Assembly: GCA_021325255.1 (NCBI GenBank)
Contig: JAJPHP010000080.1
Location: 88,727-152,726 of the forward strand
DNA: 64,000 nucleotides
Direction: 5' to 3'
From: Nitrososphaerota archaeon
GTDB taxonomy: Archaea; Thermoproteota; Nitrososphaeria; Nitrososphaerales; CADDZS01
The notes beneath the pieces are model-generated. The model did no database searches, had not been told where the DNA came from, and worked only from the letters and a program-made list of their open reading frames with translations. Of this stretch, positions 6,087 through 15,152 are shown piece after piece. Within the stretch, counting starts at the first letter, position 1, and each line of letters begins with the position of its first letter. A program made the translations under genes and the position numbers.

Positions 6087-8525
6087 ATGGGATTTCACGT
6101 GAGAATTACAAGAAGAAGTTTCGTAAAATATTCAGCCCTGGCTGCGACGGCGACCTACGTCGCGCTCTCTTTTCCGCCCGGACACAATCTGTTGAAAGCC
6201 CTTGACACCAAGTTGTTAGGGCAGTCGACCCCGGCGAATTCGACCACAACTACAATTCGGACAGCACACTCCAACAACTGCGATGGATCCTGTGGACTGG
6301 TCGCAACGGTTGTAGGTGGGAACATTGTCAGGTTCAGCGACGCCACATTCAACATGCCCAACTTCCCTTCGAGGATCTGCTTGAGGGGCCTCTCCCAGCT
6401 GCAGTATGTTTACCACCCTGACAGAATAAAGTATCCAATGCAGCAGGTGGGTCAGAGGGGGAGTGGTCAGTGGCAGCAGATCTCTTGGGACCAGGCTACC
6501 ACGATAATTGCCAACAAGTTGAGCTCCATATCCTCACAGTATGGCTCGAAGTCGATTTACATTGCGCCCTATACGGGAAACCTTGCCGCGATTAACGGGC
6601 TGATAGGTGTCGGATACAGATTTGCGAGCGTGATAGGCGCGAGTGCCGGCGACTTTGAAGGAGACAACGAGGGGGACTCTGCGAGCCCTGCGGGAGCGGT
6701 AGAGGAACTCGGAGGATTTGATGGGCACGAGCTCACGGACCTACTGAACGCGAGGATGATCGTGCTCTGGGGAAACAACCTCGCGGAGACCGACATACCT
6801 GACATGAGGTTCGTCCTTGATGCCAGAGACTCTGGGACCAAGGTCGTGTACATCGACCCGAGGCACACTTCGACCGCGCAGCTCTCAGACCAGTGGATTA
6901 CGATCAGGCCTGGCACCGACGGGGCGCTTGCCCTGGGAATGATTAACGTAATCATCAACGAGAACCTGTACAATCAGAACTATATCACGAGCTACACAGT
7001 GGCTCCCTTCTTAGTGCGCCAGGATACGGGCCTCTTCCTCAGAGAAGGCGATGTGGTTTCTGGTGGCAGTTCAAAGAAGTACATGGTATACGATTCGAGT
7101 AGCAGCTCAGCGGTTACAAGCGACACAACTGGAGCGACGCCCGCTCTGACCGGATCGTACACGATCAACGGCATCACTTGCAAGCCGGCATTCCAGCTTC
7201 TTTCCGAGATGGTATCGAAATACGATCTTGCAAGTACGTCCACAATTACGGGGATAGATCAAAGCACGATCAAGACCTTTGCTGAGCAGTTCGCTGCTGC
7301 CAATCCCGCGGCGATAAAGGCCGGATTCGGCGGAATCTCCCACTGGTATTACGGTGACCTGACCTACAGAGCCATGATAACTCTCTCAGCCCTTTGCGGC
7401 TACATTGGGGTGCACGGAGGCGGCGTAACAACATACAACGGAGCTCTGTTGGACTCGGCCATAGATCTCTCAGACTGGATCACACCTGACAAGAAATCGT
7501 ACTCGTATCTCCCCCCGCTCTCCTTCTGTGATGCCGTTCTCAGCGGGAATCCCTATCCAATTAAGGCAGCATGGTTCCCATGCGACAACTTTGTGAATCA
7601 GCAGGGAGACACAAACCGGACAATCAAGGCTCTGCAGGCGCTTGACTTTGTGGTCGTCTCCGACGTTTTCATGACTCCAACTGCTCGCTACGCAGACATC
7701 GTGCTCCCTGTCGCCACGCAGTATGAGAAAGAGGACATACTTCTCGGAGGCAACATGTATCTTCAGTACCTGCCGCAGATAATTCAGCCATTGTGGGAGA
7801 GCAAGTCAGATCTTGACATGTTCGGGATGGTAGCTCAGAAGATGGGGCAGGGCTCTTACTTCAACCAAACCACGGACGACTACATCAGCCTTCTCTTGAG
7901 CGGCCTTCCTTCGGGGCTTACGCTCGACACGTTAAAGTCTCAGGGGGTCGTTCGCCTAGACGACAAGGACTTTGCTTCCGCCGCCTATCAGCCGATAACA
8001 CATCCCTACGTTCCATTCTATCAGCAGAACTTCCCGACTCCGTCCGGCAGAATAGAATTTTATGTCGAGTCACTTGTCCCCTACAACCAGCCCCTCCCGA
8101 CCTACCAGGAACCGTTAGAAGCGTCGCCTTCCAACCCGCTCTTCAAGAAATACCCACTAGTCCTGATTACGAGTCACACGAAGTTTAGGACACACACGCA
8201 GTGGAACAATCTCGCCTGGCTTCGCGAACTGAATCCGAAGCAATTCATTGAGATCAATCCGGATGACGCCGCCTCGCGTGGGATTAACGACGGTGACGCC
8301 GTCACGGTGTTCAATGACCGTGGCTCAATAACGACCTTGGCGCGCGTTACCTCGGGCATGCGTCCCGGCGTCGTTAACATCTACCAGGGAGACTGGCAGG
8401 AGTTTCCCAATGGAACAGTAAACATGCTGACTCATCAGAAAATCAACCCGGCGCAGTCTGTTGTTTTTCTCTTCCAGTCCAACACAGCCTACTTCGACGT
8501 TTTGGTGGATGTGAAAAAGTCATGA
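6087..8525 (+). CDS. Tat-exported molybdopterin oxidoreductase, catalytic subunit (DMSO reductase superfamily)
   Basis: 812 residues. The N-terminus is a Tat signal (TRRSFVKYSALAATATYVAL). The FS0-type site reads His61-x3-Cys65-x3-Cys69-x28-Cys98, a His-led ligand set known from NarG and other type II enzymes (selenate, chlorate, perchlorate reductases, dimethyl sulfide dehydrogenase). The segments IVLWGNNLAETDIPDMRFVL and QWITIRPGTDGALALGM are the molybdopterin-guanine dinucleotide binding regions. A D/E-rich stretch (191-198, EGDNEGDS) sits where type II enzymes carry the Asp molybdenum ligand. The C-terminal domain (about 700-812) has the NPDDAASRGINDGDAV cofactor fold. It is first in an operon with FeS, NrfD and TorD-like genes. 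The substrate cannot be read from sequence. Confidence 0.9.
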   Translation: MGFHVRITRRSFVKYSALAATATYVALSFPPGHNLLKALDTKLLGQSTPANSTTTTIRTAHSNNCDGSCGLVATVVGGNIVRFSDATFNMPNFPSRICLRGLSQLQYVYHPDRIKYPMQQVGQRGSGQWQQISWDQATTIIANKLSSISSQYGSKSIYIAPYTGNLAAINGLIGVGYRFASVIGASAGDFEGDNEGDSASPAGAVEELGGFDGHELTDLLNARMIVLWGNNLAETDIPDMRFVLDARDSGTKVVYIDPRHTSTAQLSDQWITIRPGTDGALALGMINVIINENLYNQNYITSYTVAPFLVRQDTGLFLREGDVVSGGSSKKYMVYDSSSSSAVTSDTTGATPALTGSYTINGITCKPAFQLLSEMVSKYDLASTSTITGIDQSTIKTFAEQFAAANPAAIKAGFGGISHWYYGDLTYRAMITLSALCGYIGVHGGGVTTYNGALLDSAIDLSDWITPDKKSYSYLPPLSFCDAVLSGNPYPIKAAWFPCDNFVNQQGDTNRTIKALQALDFVVVSDVFMTPTARYADIVLPVATQYEKEDILLGGNMYLQYLPQIIQPLWESKSDLDMFGMVAQKMGQGSYFNQTTDDYISLLLSGLPSGLTLDTLKSQGVVRLDDKDFASAAYQPITHPYVPFYQQNFPTPSGRIEFYVESLVPYNQPLPTYQEPLEASPSNPLFKKYPLVLITSHTKFRTHTQWNNLAWLRELNPKQFIEINPDDAASRGINDGDAVTVFNDRGSITTLARVTSGMRPGVVNIYQGDWQEFPNGTVNMLTHQKINPAQSVVFLFQSNTAYFDVLVDVKKS

Positions 8526-8583
8526 AGATGACCAGATTCATGAGTATTGAAAATGAAAGACTTGGAGTAAGAGGTAAGAAAGA

Positions 8584-9453
8584 ATGACAAGGTACGGAAT
8601 GTTGGTTGATCTTAGCCGTTGCGTCGGATGCCAGAGCTGCGCGGTTGGATGCAAGGTTGAGAACAATGAACCCCTCGGAATCTGGTGGAACAGGGTTCTC
8701 ACCGTCGGTGGAAGCGAGATCGACCAGCCCTCCGGCAATTTTCCAAATGTCCTGATGCACTACCTCCCCCTAGCGTGCCAGCACTGCGAAAATGCTCCAT
8801 GCGTCAAGGTCTGTCCGGTGGGAGCAACCTACAAACGTCAATCTGACGGCGTTGTTCTGATCGATTATGACAGATGCATAGGGTGCAGATACTGCATGGC
8901 GGCCTGCCCGTACGGTGTGAGGACATTCAATTGGGGCAATCCACAGTATTCACCAGGAATCAGTTTTCCTGTTGGGCAGCAAGGAGATCACCTCGACACA
9001 GACCCCACTTCCGGCCAAAACAGGAGGGTCTACACACCATCAAGGCCAAAGGGTGTCGTAGAAAAATGTTCGTTCTGCGTTCAGAGAATCGACACAGGGA
9101 CAGAGCCGTTTTGCATCCAAGTCTGCCCAGTTGGGGCAAGAGTGTTTGGAGACTTGGACAACCCTTCGAGCAAGATTTCAACTGCAATAAGGAATGGAAA
9201 CGCACAACAGCTCCTGCCGGAACTGGGCACGAATCCCAAAGTATTCTTCATCCCACCTTACCAGAAGAAGGACGTGGTCCCGAGCTCGAGCAACTCGCCT
9301 CCTTCTGAGCTCTCTCCGAGTCCTCTCATAATTTCACAGGCAGAGTCACAAGGGGGATACATCCCCAATTTCAAGCCCGCGCCGGGCGGAGTGATTGTTC
9401 CTCCGCCTGCCCCGCCAGAAGCAACAGGATCAAGTCAAGTGGAGGGTGAATAG
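8584..9453 (+). CDS. Four-cluster ferredoxin electron-transfer subunit (DmsB/NrfC type)
   Basis: 289 residues. Four complete [4Fe-4S] Cys sets are visible: CVGCQSCAVGC (from residue 15), CQHCENAPCVKVC, CIGCRYCMAACPYG, and a last set split by a loop (CSFC then FCIQVCPVG). It would carry electrons between the membrane anchor and the catalytic subunit. There is no signal peptide, so it presumably leaves the cell by riding with the Tat-exported partner. The C-terminus (about 225-289) is a Pro/Ser-rich low-complexity extension. The gap to the upstream gene is 58 nt, and the next gene starts 8 nt downstream. Confidence 0.93.
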   Translation: MTRYGMLVDLSRCVGCQSCAVGCKVENNEPLGIWWNRVLTVGGSEIDQPSGNFPNVLMHYLPLACQHCENAPCVKVCPVGATYKRQSDGVVLIDYDRCIGCRYCMAACPYGVRTFNWGNPQYSPGISFPVGQQGDHLDTDPTSGQNRRVYTPSRPKGVVEKCSFCVQRIDTGTEPFCIQVCPVGARVFGDLDNPSSKISTAIRNGNAQQLLPELGTNPKVFFIPPYQKKDVVPSSSNSPPSELSPSPLIISQAESQGGYIPNFKPAPGGVIVPPPAPPEATGSSQVEGE

Positions 9454-9461
9454 GAAAAGAA

Positions 9462-10724
9462 ATGAACCAAGTACAACTTCCAAAGACGAAAAAGAGTCAC
9501 TCGGAGCTGGGGTTCTACATTTTCATCGCGGCACTCATTGCCATGATATCAACTGGTGTGGTGGCTTGGTCGATCCAACTTCAGAACGGCCTTATCATGA
9601 CCAACATGAGGGACGTGGTATCGTGGGGGCTTTACATTTCGCTATTTGCATGGTTTGTCGGTGTAAGTGCGGGTGGTCTCATAGTATCCTCCTCTGCGGC
9701 AGTGTTCAAGATAAAACAGTGGCAGCCGATTTCGAAGCTTGCAAACCTGCTCGCGTCAGTGGCGATAGCCCTCGCGGCATTCGCAATACTCCCTGACCTC
9801 GGAAGGCCGGACAGAATCCTCAATCTCTTCCTCTATCCTAATCTGCAATCACCGTTAATTTGGGATGTCACGATCATCTTCACTTATCTCATAATTTCGT
9901 TAGTAGAACTAGGACTAATGATCACGGCTGACATTGCAAAGGAGAAGGGCAACGAAAGCAAGTACAATTCAAGAGAGAGATTGGTGAGGGGAATCGCATT
10001 CGTTGCGCTACCTGTCGCCATCCTGACGCACTCCATAACCGCATGGATCTTCGGACTTCAGATCTCAAGACCACTTTGGAACACCGCGCTGCTCGCACCT
10101 ATCTTCCTCGCTTCCGCGCTTGTGTCGGGGCTGGGCCTGGTGATTCTTGTCTGCGTTCTTTCTAACAAGTTCGGGGCGGTCAAAGTGGAGAGGGAGACAA
10201 TCTCGGGGCTTGCGAGGCTCTTGGGCGTCATAATACTCGTGGATCTCTTTCTACTTGCCTCAGAGTACGTAACCGCAGTATGGCCCGCGAATCCCGCGGA
10301 AGTCTCTCCGCTACTGGTCGAGTTCTTCGGTCCTTACTGGTGGCTTGCATGGACGCAGTGGATACTTGCAGTCGTGGCCCTGGCTCTAGTAGCTTATCCG
10401 AAGACAAGGGGCTTGGCGGGAGCGCAGTTGACCGCGGCCGTAATGGTCCTGCTGGAAGTCTTCTTCTACAGGCTGGAACTCGTGATTCCGGGATTTGTAA
10501 ACCCGCTGGTGCAGTATCCTCCGGGCACCTCGGTGGGCACGGCGAGTGCAACCTACAACCCGTTGATCTCAGGGTACAACCCGGGATTCTCCTTCCAACT
10601 ATCCGGGTCGTACTTCCCGAGTGTAATCGAGTGGTCCATTGCGATCGGACTAGTGGCCGGCGCTGCGCTGCTGATCACGCTAGGGATTCGATACTTGCCG
10701 CTCTCAAGTCCAGAGAAGCGGTAG
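9462..10724 (+). CDS. NrfD/PsrC-type integral membrane anchor subunit
   Basis: 420 residues with about ten predicted membrane helices, beginning LGFYIFIAALIAMISTGVV. It shows NrfD-family features: the second helix GLYISLFAWFVGVSAGGL, a short loop LPDLGRPDRILNLFLYPN, and the later helix with DLFLLASEYVTAVW. NrfD/PsrC proteins are quinone-reactive anchors that contain no heme. This one therefore connects the molybdoenzyme to the quinone pool. The start is the ATG at 9462, 8 nt after the FeS subunit, indicating translational coupling. Confidence 0.9.
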   Translation: MNQVQLPKTKKSHSELGFYIFIAALIAMISTGVVAWSIQLQNGLIMTNMRDVVSWGLYISLFAWFVGVSAGGLIVSSSAAVFKIKQWQPISKLANLLASVAIALAAFAILPDLGRPDRILNLFLYPNLQSPLIWDVTIIFTYLIISLVELGLMITADIAKEKGNESKYNSRERLVRGIAFVALPVAILTHSITAWIFGLQISRPLWNTALLAPIFLASALVSGLGLVILVCVLSNKFGAVKVERETISGLARLLGVIILVDLFLLASEYVTAVWPANPAEVSPLLVEFFGPYWWLAWTQWILAVVALALVAYPKTRGLAGAQLTAAVMVLLEVFFYRLELVIPGFVNPLVQYPPGTSVGTASATYNPLISGYNPGFSFQLSGSYFPSVIEWSIAIGLVAGAALLITLGIRYLPLSSPEKR

Positions 10725-10769
10725 AAACTGAAACCATAACTAGGGCAGGAGGGCGTAGCCGCACAATAC

Positions 10770-11387
10770 TTGAACGTCGTAGGCGACAAAGAGGACACCG
10801 AAGCCAGAGCAGCGGTCTATCGCATCTTATCCTTGGCTTTCTGTCCCCCTAGTACTGAAACATACAAGATCTGGAGTGCGTTGAACCAGCTGGAAACACC
10901 AGACGACGCAAACGGAGACCAGTTCGAGCCAGATTCGAAGGCGCTCGCCTTTGAATACAACAGGCTCTTTGTCGGACCCGAACGTCTCCCCTGCGCTCCG
11001 TACGAGTCAGTCCACAGGAAGGACAGGTCGGAGATGGAGATAGGGACAGTCCTTGGGCCGTCCGCATTTGATGTACAGCGCAGATACTCTGAAGCGGGAG
11101 TTGAGACTTCCAAGAATTTCAAGGATCTACCAGACCACATCGCTGTAGAGCTCGAATTCATGCACCACCTCTGTTCAAAGGAGCTTGCAAGTGAAAACAC
11201 TGACGAGGCAGAAATATTTAGGCGAATGCAGGAGGAGTTTGTCGAGATTCACCTTGCTCCCTGGGTCTTCGCATTCGCTGATAAAATGACTTGCAGTACC
11301 AATTCGCCATTCTATAGAAAGCTTGCATGGGTTCTGAGAGACTTTGTGGGGGACGAGCAAGACTATCTCGGCGTTGGCCACGGGTGA
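10770..11387 (+). CDS. TorD/DmsD-like molybdoenzyme maturation chaperone
   Basis: 205 residues, all-helical, with the family signature LPDHIAVELEFMHHLCSKE (PDHIxxELEFM). TorD-family proteins bind the Tat signal and the apoenzyme and prevent export before molybdenum cofactor insertion. Its place behind the molybdoenzyme, FeS and anchor genes fits that role. The start is TTG at 10770 with AGGAGGG at 10747-10753, a somewhat long spacing. The spacer to the upstream gene is 45 nt. Confident for the family; the client is inferred from the operon. Confidence 0.88.
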   Translation: MNVVGDKEDTEARAAVYRILSLAFCPPSTETYKIWSALNQLETPDDANGDQFEPDSKALAFEYNRLFVGPERLPCAPYESVHRKDRSEMEIGTVLGPSAFDVQRRYSEAGVETSKNFKDLPDHIAVELEFMHHLCSKELASENTDEAEIFRRMQEEFVEIHLAPWVFAFADKMTCSTNSPFYRKLAWVLRDFVGDEQDYLGVGHG

Positions 11388-11416
11388 AAAGGAGGAAAGA
11401 GTGTGCATCATTACTC

Positions 11417-12838
11417 GTGAAGGTCTGCGTCGAGATTGGCAAGCTGCCTGATGAATCCTCGGCTTTTCTCAGGTCAGAAATAGACAACAACTGGAGCGAA
11501 CGAGCTTTCACCATCTCGTCCAAAGACGAAATTCCGTCGGGGACGGAAGCCCTCCTGATCGTCGGAAAGGGGCGTAAGGCACGAGACCTGGATGGAATTC
11601 AGGTCCTTGAAAGAATCGAGCCTCAGTACGAGGACGCCGAGGCACTCCTGTTCCAGGTCAACGCGAAACTCGGAATGATGACGAGGTCTGACCTGGCGAA
11701 GACCAGAGTTGCATTTTCCCCAAATGACAGCGATGCGAAGGTATCAAGGCGGGACCTCTTCTTGGGGATCAGGGGCAGCTTTCAATCCTATTCGGACGCA
11801 CCAATCGTCTTCACCGATATCTGCGACTCAAAGTATGGCTGCAGAAAATGCATAGACGCTTGCCCTTCGAAAGCGATTAGTCTCGCAAAGGGATTGATCA
11901 GAGTATCGGATTCAGAGTGCAACAGGGCGGGTCTCTGCACGTCGATTTGTCCCGTCTCTGCGATCCAGTTGCCAAGATTTTCAGAATCTTCTTTTCTAGG
12001 CCTCATCGAAGGAATGGAAAAGTCCCGCGCGCCGAAGAAGGTACTTGTCCTCACATGCAACTCAAGTCGAGTCGATCCCTCGCCGTGGATGTACGTCGAA
12101 CAGGTAAAGGACCTCGGCGTGATAGGTCCGCGTCAAATATCCTTCGCTGCAAGCTCATCCTGTTTATCTGGACTAATCTTGTACTGCACCGACGGCTCAT
12201 GTCTTGGAAAGTCAAAAGCAAGGCAAGCAGTTGAGTCCGTCAAGTCTGCGCTCAAGGACAAAGATGGTTTCTTTCTTGCGTTCGTTGAGGGAGAAGATGG
12301 AAGGGCCCAGATACGGGAAATGTACGAAAACATCCCTTCAACCAATCAACGGAAACAACTCGAAGGGATCGCATATGGCAGGGAATCTTGGAAGAATTAC
12401 ACGAAGGCTCTGAGAACAACATCTTCTCCTGAGGCTCCAGCGTTGGGACTGGGGCTCACTGGTTTAGCGATTTCGGAAAGTTGCACGCTTTGCGGAACCT
12501 GCGAGAAATACTGTCCTCACTCTGCCCTAAAGATTGATGGGGGCAAACTAGAGTTTGATTCATCGAATTGTACAGGATGTGGTTACTGCGCTTCGTTGTG
12601 TCCAGAGAACTCGATAACTATGAACCCTCTCCCGAGAGTGGGGGACCTGGAACGAAGGACCGCTTTTGAAGATGAGATAGTAAACTGTGCACGTTGCGGA
12701 ACTCCCCTTGACAGCGCCAGGTTTCTCAGAAAAGTCGCAGCGCTCGTTGGTGGCGAAGACCCGATGATGAAGTACTGTAACTCCTGTAAACAGCAAATGG
12801 CCTTCCAAAAACTGATGCAATTCCATCCCAAGAAGTGA
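11417..12838 (+). CDS. Multi-cluster ferredoxin-like protein of the molybdoenzyme operon
   Basis: About 473 residues from GTG 11417, chosen because AAGGAGGA (11389-11396) lies just upstream and an earlier ATG (11327) would overlap the chaperone gene by 61 nt. An N-terminal region of about 100 residues has no recognised fold. A first ferredoxin pair follows (CRKCIDACPSKAIS and CTSICPVSAI), then a middle domain with CTDGSCLG, reminiscent of MvhD-like redox domains, then a second pair (CTLCGTCEKYC and CTGCGYCASLCPENS). The tail has CARCG and CNSC, a probable zinc site. It likely serves electron supply or assembly for the enzyme. Similar proteins occur near archaeal molybdoenzymes, but the exact role is unknown. 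Confidence 0.75.
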   Translation: MKVCVEIGKLPDESSAFLRSEIDNNWSERAFTISSKDEIPSGTEALLIVGKGRKARDLDGIQVLERIEPQYEDAEALLFQVNAKLGMMTRSDLAKTRVAFSPNDSDAKVSRRDLFLGIRGSFQSYSDAPIVFTDICDSKYGCRKCIDACPSKAISLAKGLIRVSDSECNRAGLCTSICPVSAIQLPRFSESSFLGLIEGMEKSRAPKKVLVLTCNSSRVDPSPWMYVEQVKDLGVIGPRQISFAASSSCLSGLILYCTDGSCLGKSKARQAVESVKSALKDKDGFFLAFVEGEDGRAQIREMYENIPSTNQRKQLEGIAYGRESWKNYTKALRTTSSPEAPALGLGLTGLAISESCTLCGTCEKYCPHSALKIDGGKLEFDSSNCTGCGYCASLCPENSITMNPLPRVGDLERRTAFEDEIVNCARCGTPLDSARFLRKVAALVGGEDPMMKYCNSCKQQMAFQKLMQFHPKK

Positions 12839-12846
12839 AGCTACCA

Positions 12847-13543
12847 ATGTTATAAGCTGTCATTCTCTCCGGAGGCAGAAGCTCGCGCATGAGTACTGAC
12901 AAGGCCCTTCTCCGACACGAGGGCAAGCCCTTCGTCTCCCTAATTGCTGATGAACTGTTGACATTTACTGATGACGTTGTGGTCACGATAGGCAAGAAGG
13001 ATAAGAGAGATTTCGAATGCGTGCTAGGTGACAGAAGAATCAAAATCGTAAACGATACCGATTTCTTTGAGAACCCACTTGGCGGCATGTTTTCCGGTTT
13101 AGATCATGCTAGAGGCGATTACATCTTCGTAATCGCGTGCGATTCCCCGCTGATACGGGGGGGACTTGCAAAGACCCTCTACGCACGCTCTCGGACATTC
13201 CGCAGCCATTCCTATCTGGGGCGAGACTGATATAATGACCTGCGAGCCACTTTGCGGCGTTTACAACCTTGAGCAAACCAGAGCGTCAATAGCTAGATCT
13301 GTCATCACGCAGAGGATGGCATGCAAGCGCATGCTTGCGCTTTTGAAGGACGTCAGATGCGTCCCCGTCTCGGAACTGAGAGCCATTGACCCGACCATGC
13401 TATCATTGCATAATATTGACACGCCACAAGACTACGAAGATATGAACGCAAGATGCCAGCTTGCTTTTGTTTATAGCACGCGAGGAAGGAAAAAACGGCT
13501 TCTTGATAAACTACTGAGATTGACTATATCCCGCCTATTTTAA
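12847..13543 (+). pseudogene. mobA: Interrupted molybdenum cofactor guanylyltransferase (MobA)
   Basis: From ATG 12847 the frame reads M-L-stop (TAA, 12853-12855) and then AVILSGGRSSRMSTDKALL, the GTP-binding loop that opens MobA proteins, so the stop falls before the essential motif. The frame continues through NPLGGMFSGL and IACDSPLI. Near 13178-13190 homology moves by one base into the frame AAIPIWGETDIMTCEPLCGVYN and ends SLHNIDTPQDYED, the MobA C-terminal signature. A start at ATG 12889 would lose the nucleotide loop. MobA would attach GMP to the cofactor of the enzyme encoded upstream. Two lesions suggest a pseudogene, unless they are assembly errors. Confidence 0.8.
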
Positions 13544-13562
13544 GGAAAGTCACCGAGTTCAT

Positions 13563-14918
13563 TCACTGTGGAATCTGAGGCCCTGGTGGTTTCTTTGTCT
13601 TCGTTGACTTTAACCTTCCTTTTCCCACCGCGCCCTTGTTCCCTCTCCAAGCACTGGAGGAGACTAGAAGAAGCGTGATCAATGCTGGCGCAAGAACAAG
13701 GGAAGGGACCAAAAAGGGAGCGGTCGGCGAACTTCCTGAAAAAATTCCAGCCGCGACAGGTCCCGTCGCGGCTCCGACACCAATTGCTGACTCAAAGAGG
13801 CCCGCGCCCGCACCCATCCTCTCGGACCTTGCCTCAGCTAGCATTGCTACCTGCGAGATGTAGTATATTCCAGAGTATCCCGCCCCAACTATTCCGAACG
13901 ATACACAGAATATCACTCCGGATTTGTCAGGTATGGTAAGAAGCAAGCTCGATAGCGAGAGCATAGCGAGAAGCGCGAGTGTGTTTCTCGCTCTTGTCTC
14001 GCGACGGAGAAGGAAATACCTGAACCCGTTCCTCACCGTGAGGAGGTACACCAGAAACCTGACCCCACCGTAGACTGCCGGCGCTGCACCGATCAGCAGG
14101 ATGGATAACCCGAGGGACTTTACATAAGGCGGGAAGAAGGTCAGCAGTATCCCCGACGACACGGCGCAGAGAGCCATTGCGATAAAGTAGAACACCCAGC
14201 TCACTTTGCGCCCGTTCTGCCTTTCGTCAAATATCGAGGGCCCGTCAGTCTGCTCTCCATTTAGAGCAGTAGAGTTCAACCCGCTCTGAACTTCTCCTTG
14301 CGGTTTCTCCGGGGCTTTTCTGTTCAGCAATATTGGGAGAAAGTTTGCAAGCGTTATTCCGATCAACAACATCGCCGCGGACAGGAAGACCAGCCTGAGC
14401 GAGAGTGCAAGGACCAGGAAAGATCCAATGAGCGGCCCCACCGCGGCCGCGCCCGACCACGAGTAGTTAAATATCGTAAGCGACTTTCTCGGATCTCTAG
14501 AAGGATCATGGGTGAGCGCGGCTTCCAGAGCCGGCCAGTATGTAGCCCATCCTAACCCTTCGAACAACCTGATTGCGATCAGGGTAATCGGGTCGCTCAC
14601 CATAAAGTAAAGTACGGAAACCGCAGAAAGGATGGCAAGGGATCCCGCTATGAAGTACCTTCGAGCTCCTGCGCGATCGGAAAAGTGTCCCATGACGAAG
14701 GGCATGAAGGAGTAGACCAGATTGGCGGATCCTCCCACAATTCCAATTTCGAGGACGCTGGCTCCGAGCTCGACAGCGAGAAGCGGGATGAAAATCGAGA
14801 AGATTGGTAGGGTGAGGTTGGCTATGGCGGCGGCGCCAATGTAGCGGACAAACTCCCCATTCCTGGAACTAGCGAACTCCGTTCCAGCTGATGGCTCTTT
14901 TCCGGCACCCAGTTTCAC
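13563..14918 (-). CDS. MFS transporter
   Basis: 451 residues with about 12 hydrophobic helices in two halves separated by a long polar loop (about 205-240). The MFS loop 2-3 signature appears as GHFSDRAGARRYF, and helix 5 has GPLIGSF. The first helices start GAAAIANLTLPIFSIFIPLL. The substrate cannot be deduced. Its 3' end faces the end of the broken mobA, so the genes converge and are probably unrelated. The C-terminus is basic (LKSTKTKKPP). Confidence 0.85.
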   Translation of the reverse strand: MKLGAGKEPSAGTEFASSRNGEFVRYIGAAAIANLTLPIFSIFIPLLAVELGASVLEIGIVGGSANLVYSFMPFVMGHFSDRAGARRYFIAGSLAILSAVSVLYFMVSDPITLIAIRLFEGLGWATYWPALEAALTHDPSRDPRKSLTIFNYSWSGAAAVGPLIGSFLVLALSLRLVFLSAAMLLIGITLANFLPILLNRKAPEKPQGEVQSGLNSTALNGEQTDGPSIFDERQNGRKVSWVFYFIAMALCAVSSGILLTFFPPYVKSLGLSILLIGAAPAVYGGVRFLVYLLTVRNGFRYFLLRRETRARNTLALLAMLSLSSLLLTIPDKSGVIFCVSFGIVGAGYSGIYYISQVAMLAEARSERMGAGAGLFESAIGVGAATGPVAAGIFSGSSPTAPFLVPSLVLAPALITLLLVSSSAWRGNKGAVGKGRLKSTKTKKPPGPQIPQ

Positions 14919-15152
14919 TGCTCGGAATCTATCTCCAGACTCATTTTCAGGAAGGACACGCGTACAAAGCGTGATAGGGGATCTGTAAACTCCCCAGTGA
15001 TTTCTCCTAAACCTGAGCGAGAACGGTATTAAATTTTGACCAATCGAAAGCGACCGAAGTCAATGCAAGAGCTTGAGGTTCTCGTGCTGGGATCGAGATT
15101 AGTCACTGGAGGCTACTCTGATTCCAGCAAGACCCTTACGGCACCTCACCTT

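Noticed and set aside
12889..13230. MobA starting at ATG 12889 as a functional short protein
   Set aside because: This start drops the GTP-binding loop (LSGGRSSRM) that lies in frame just upstream, and the frame is also broken later.
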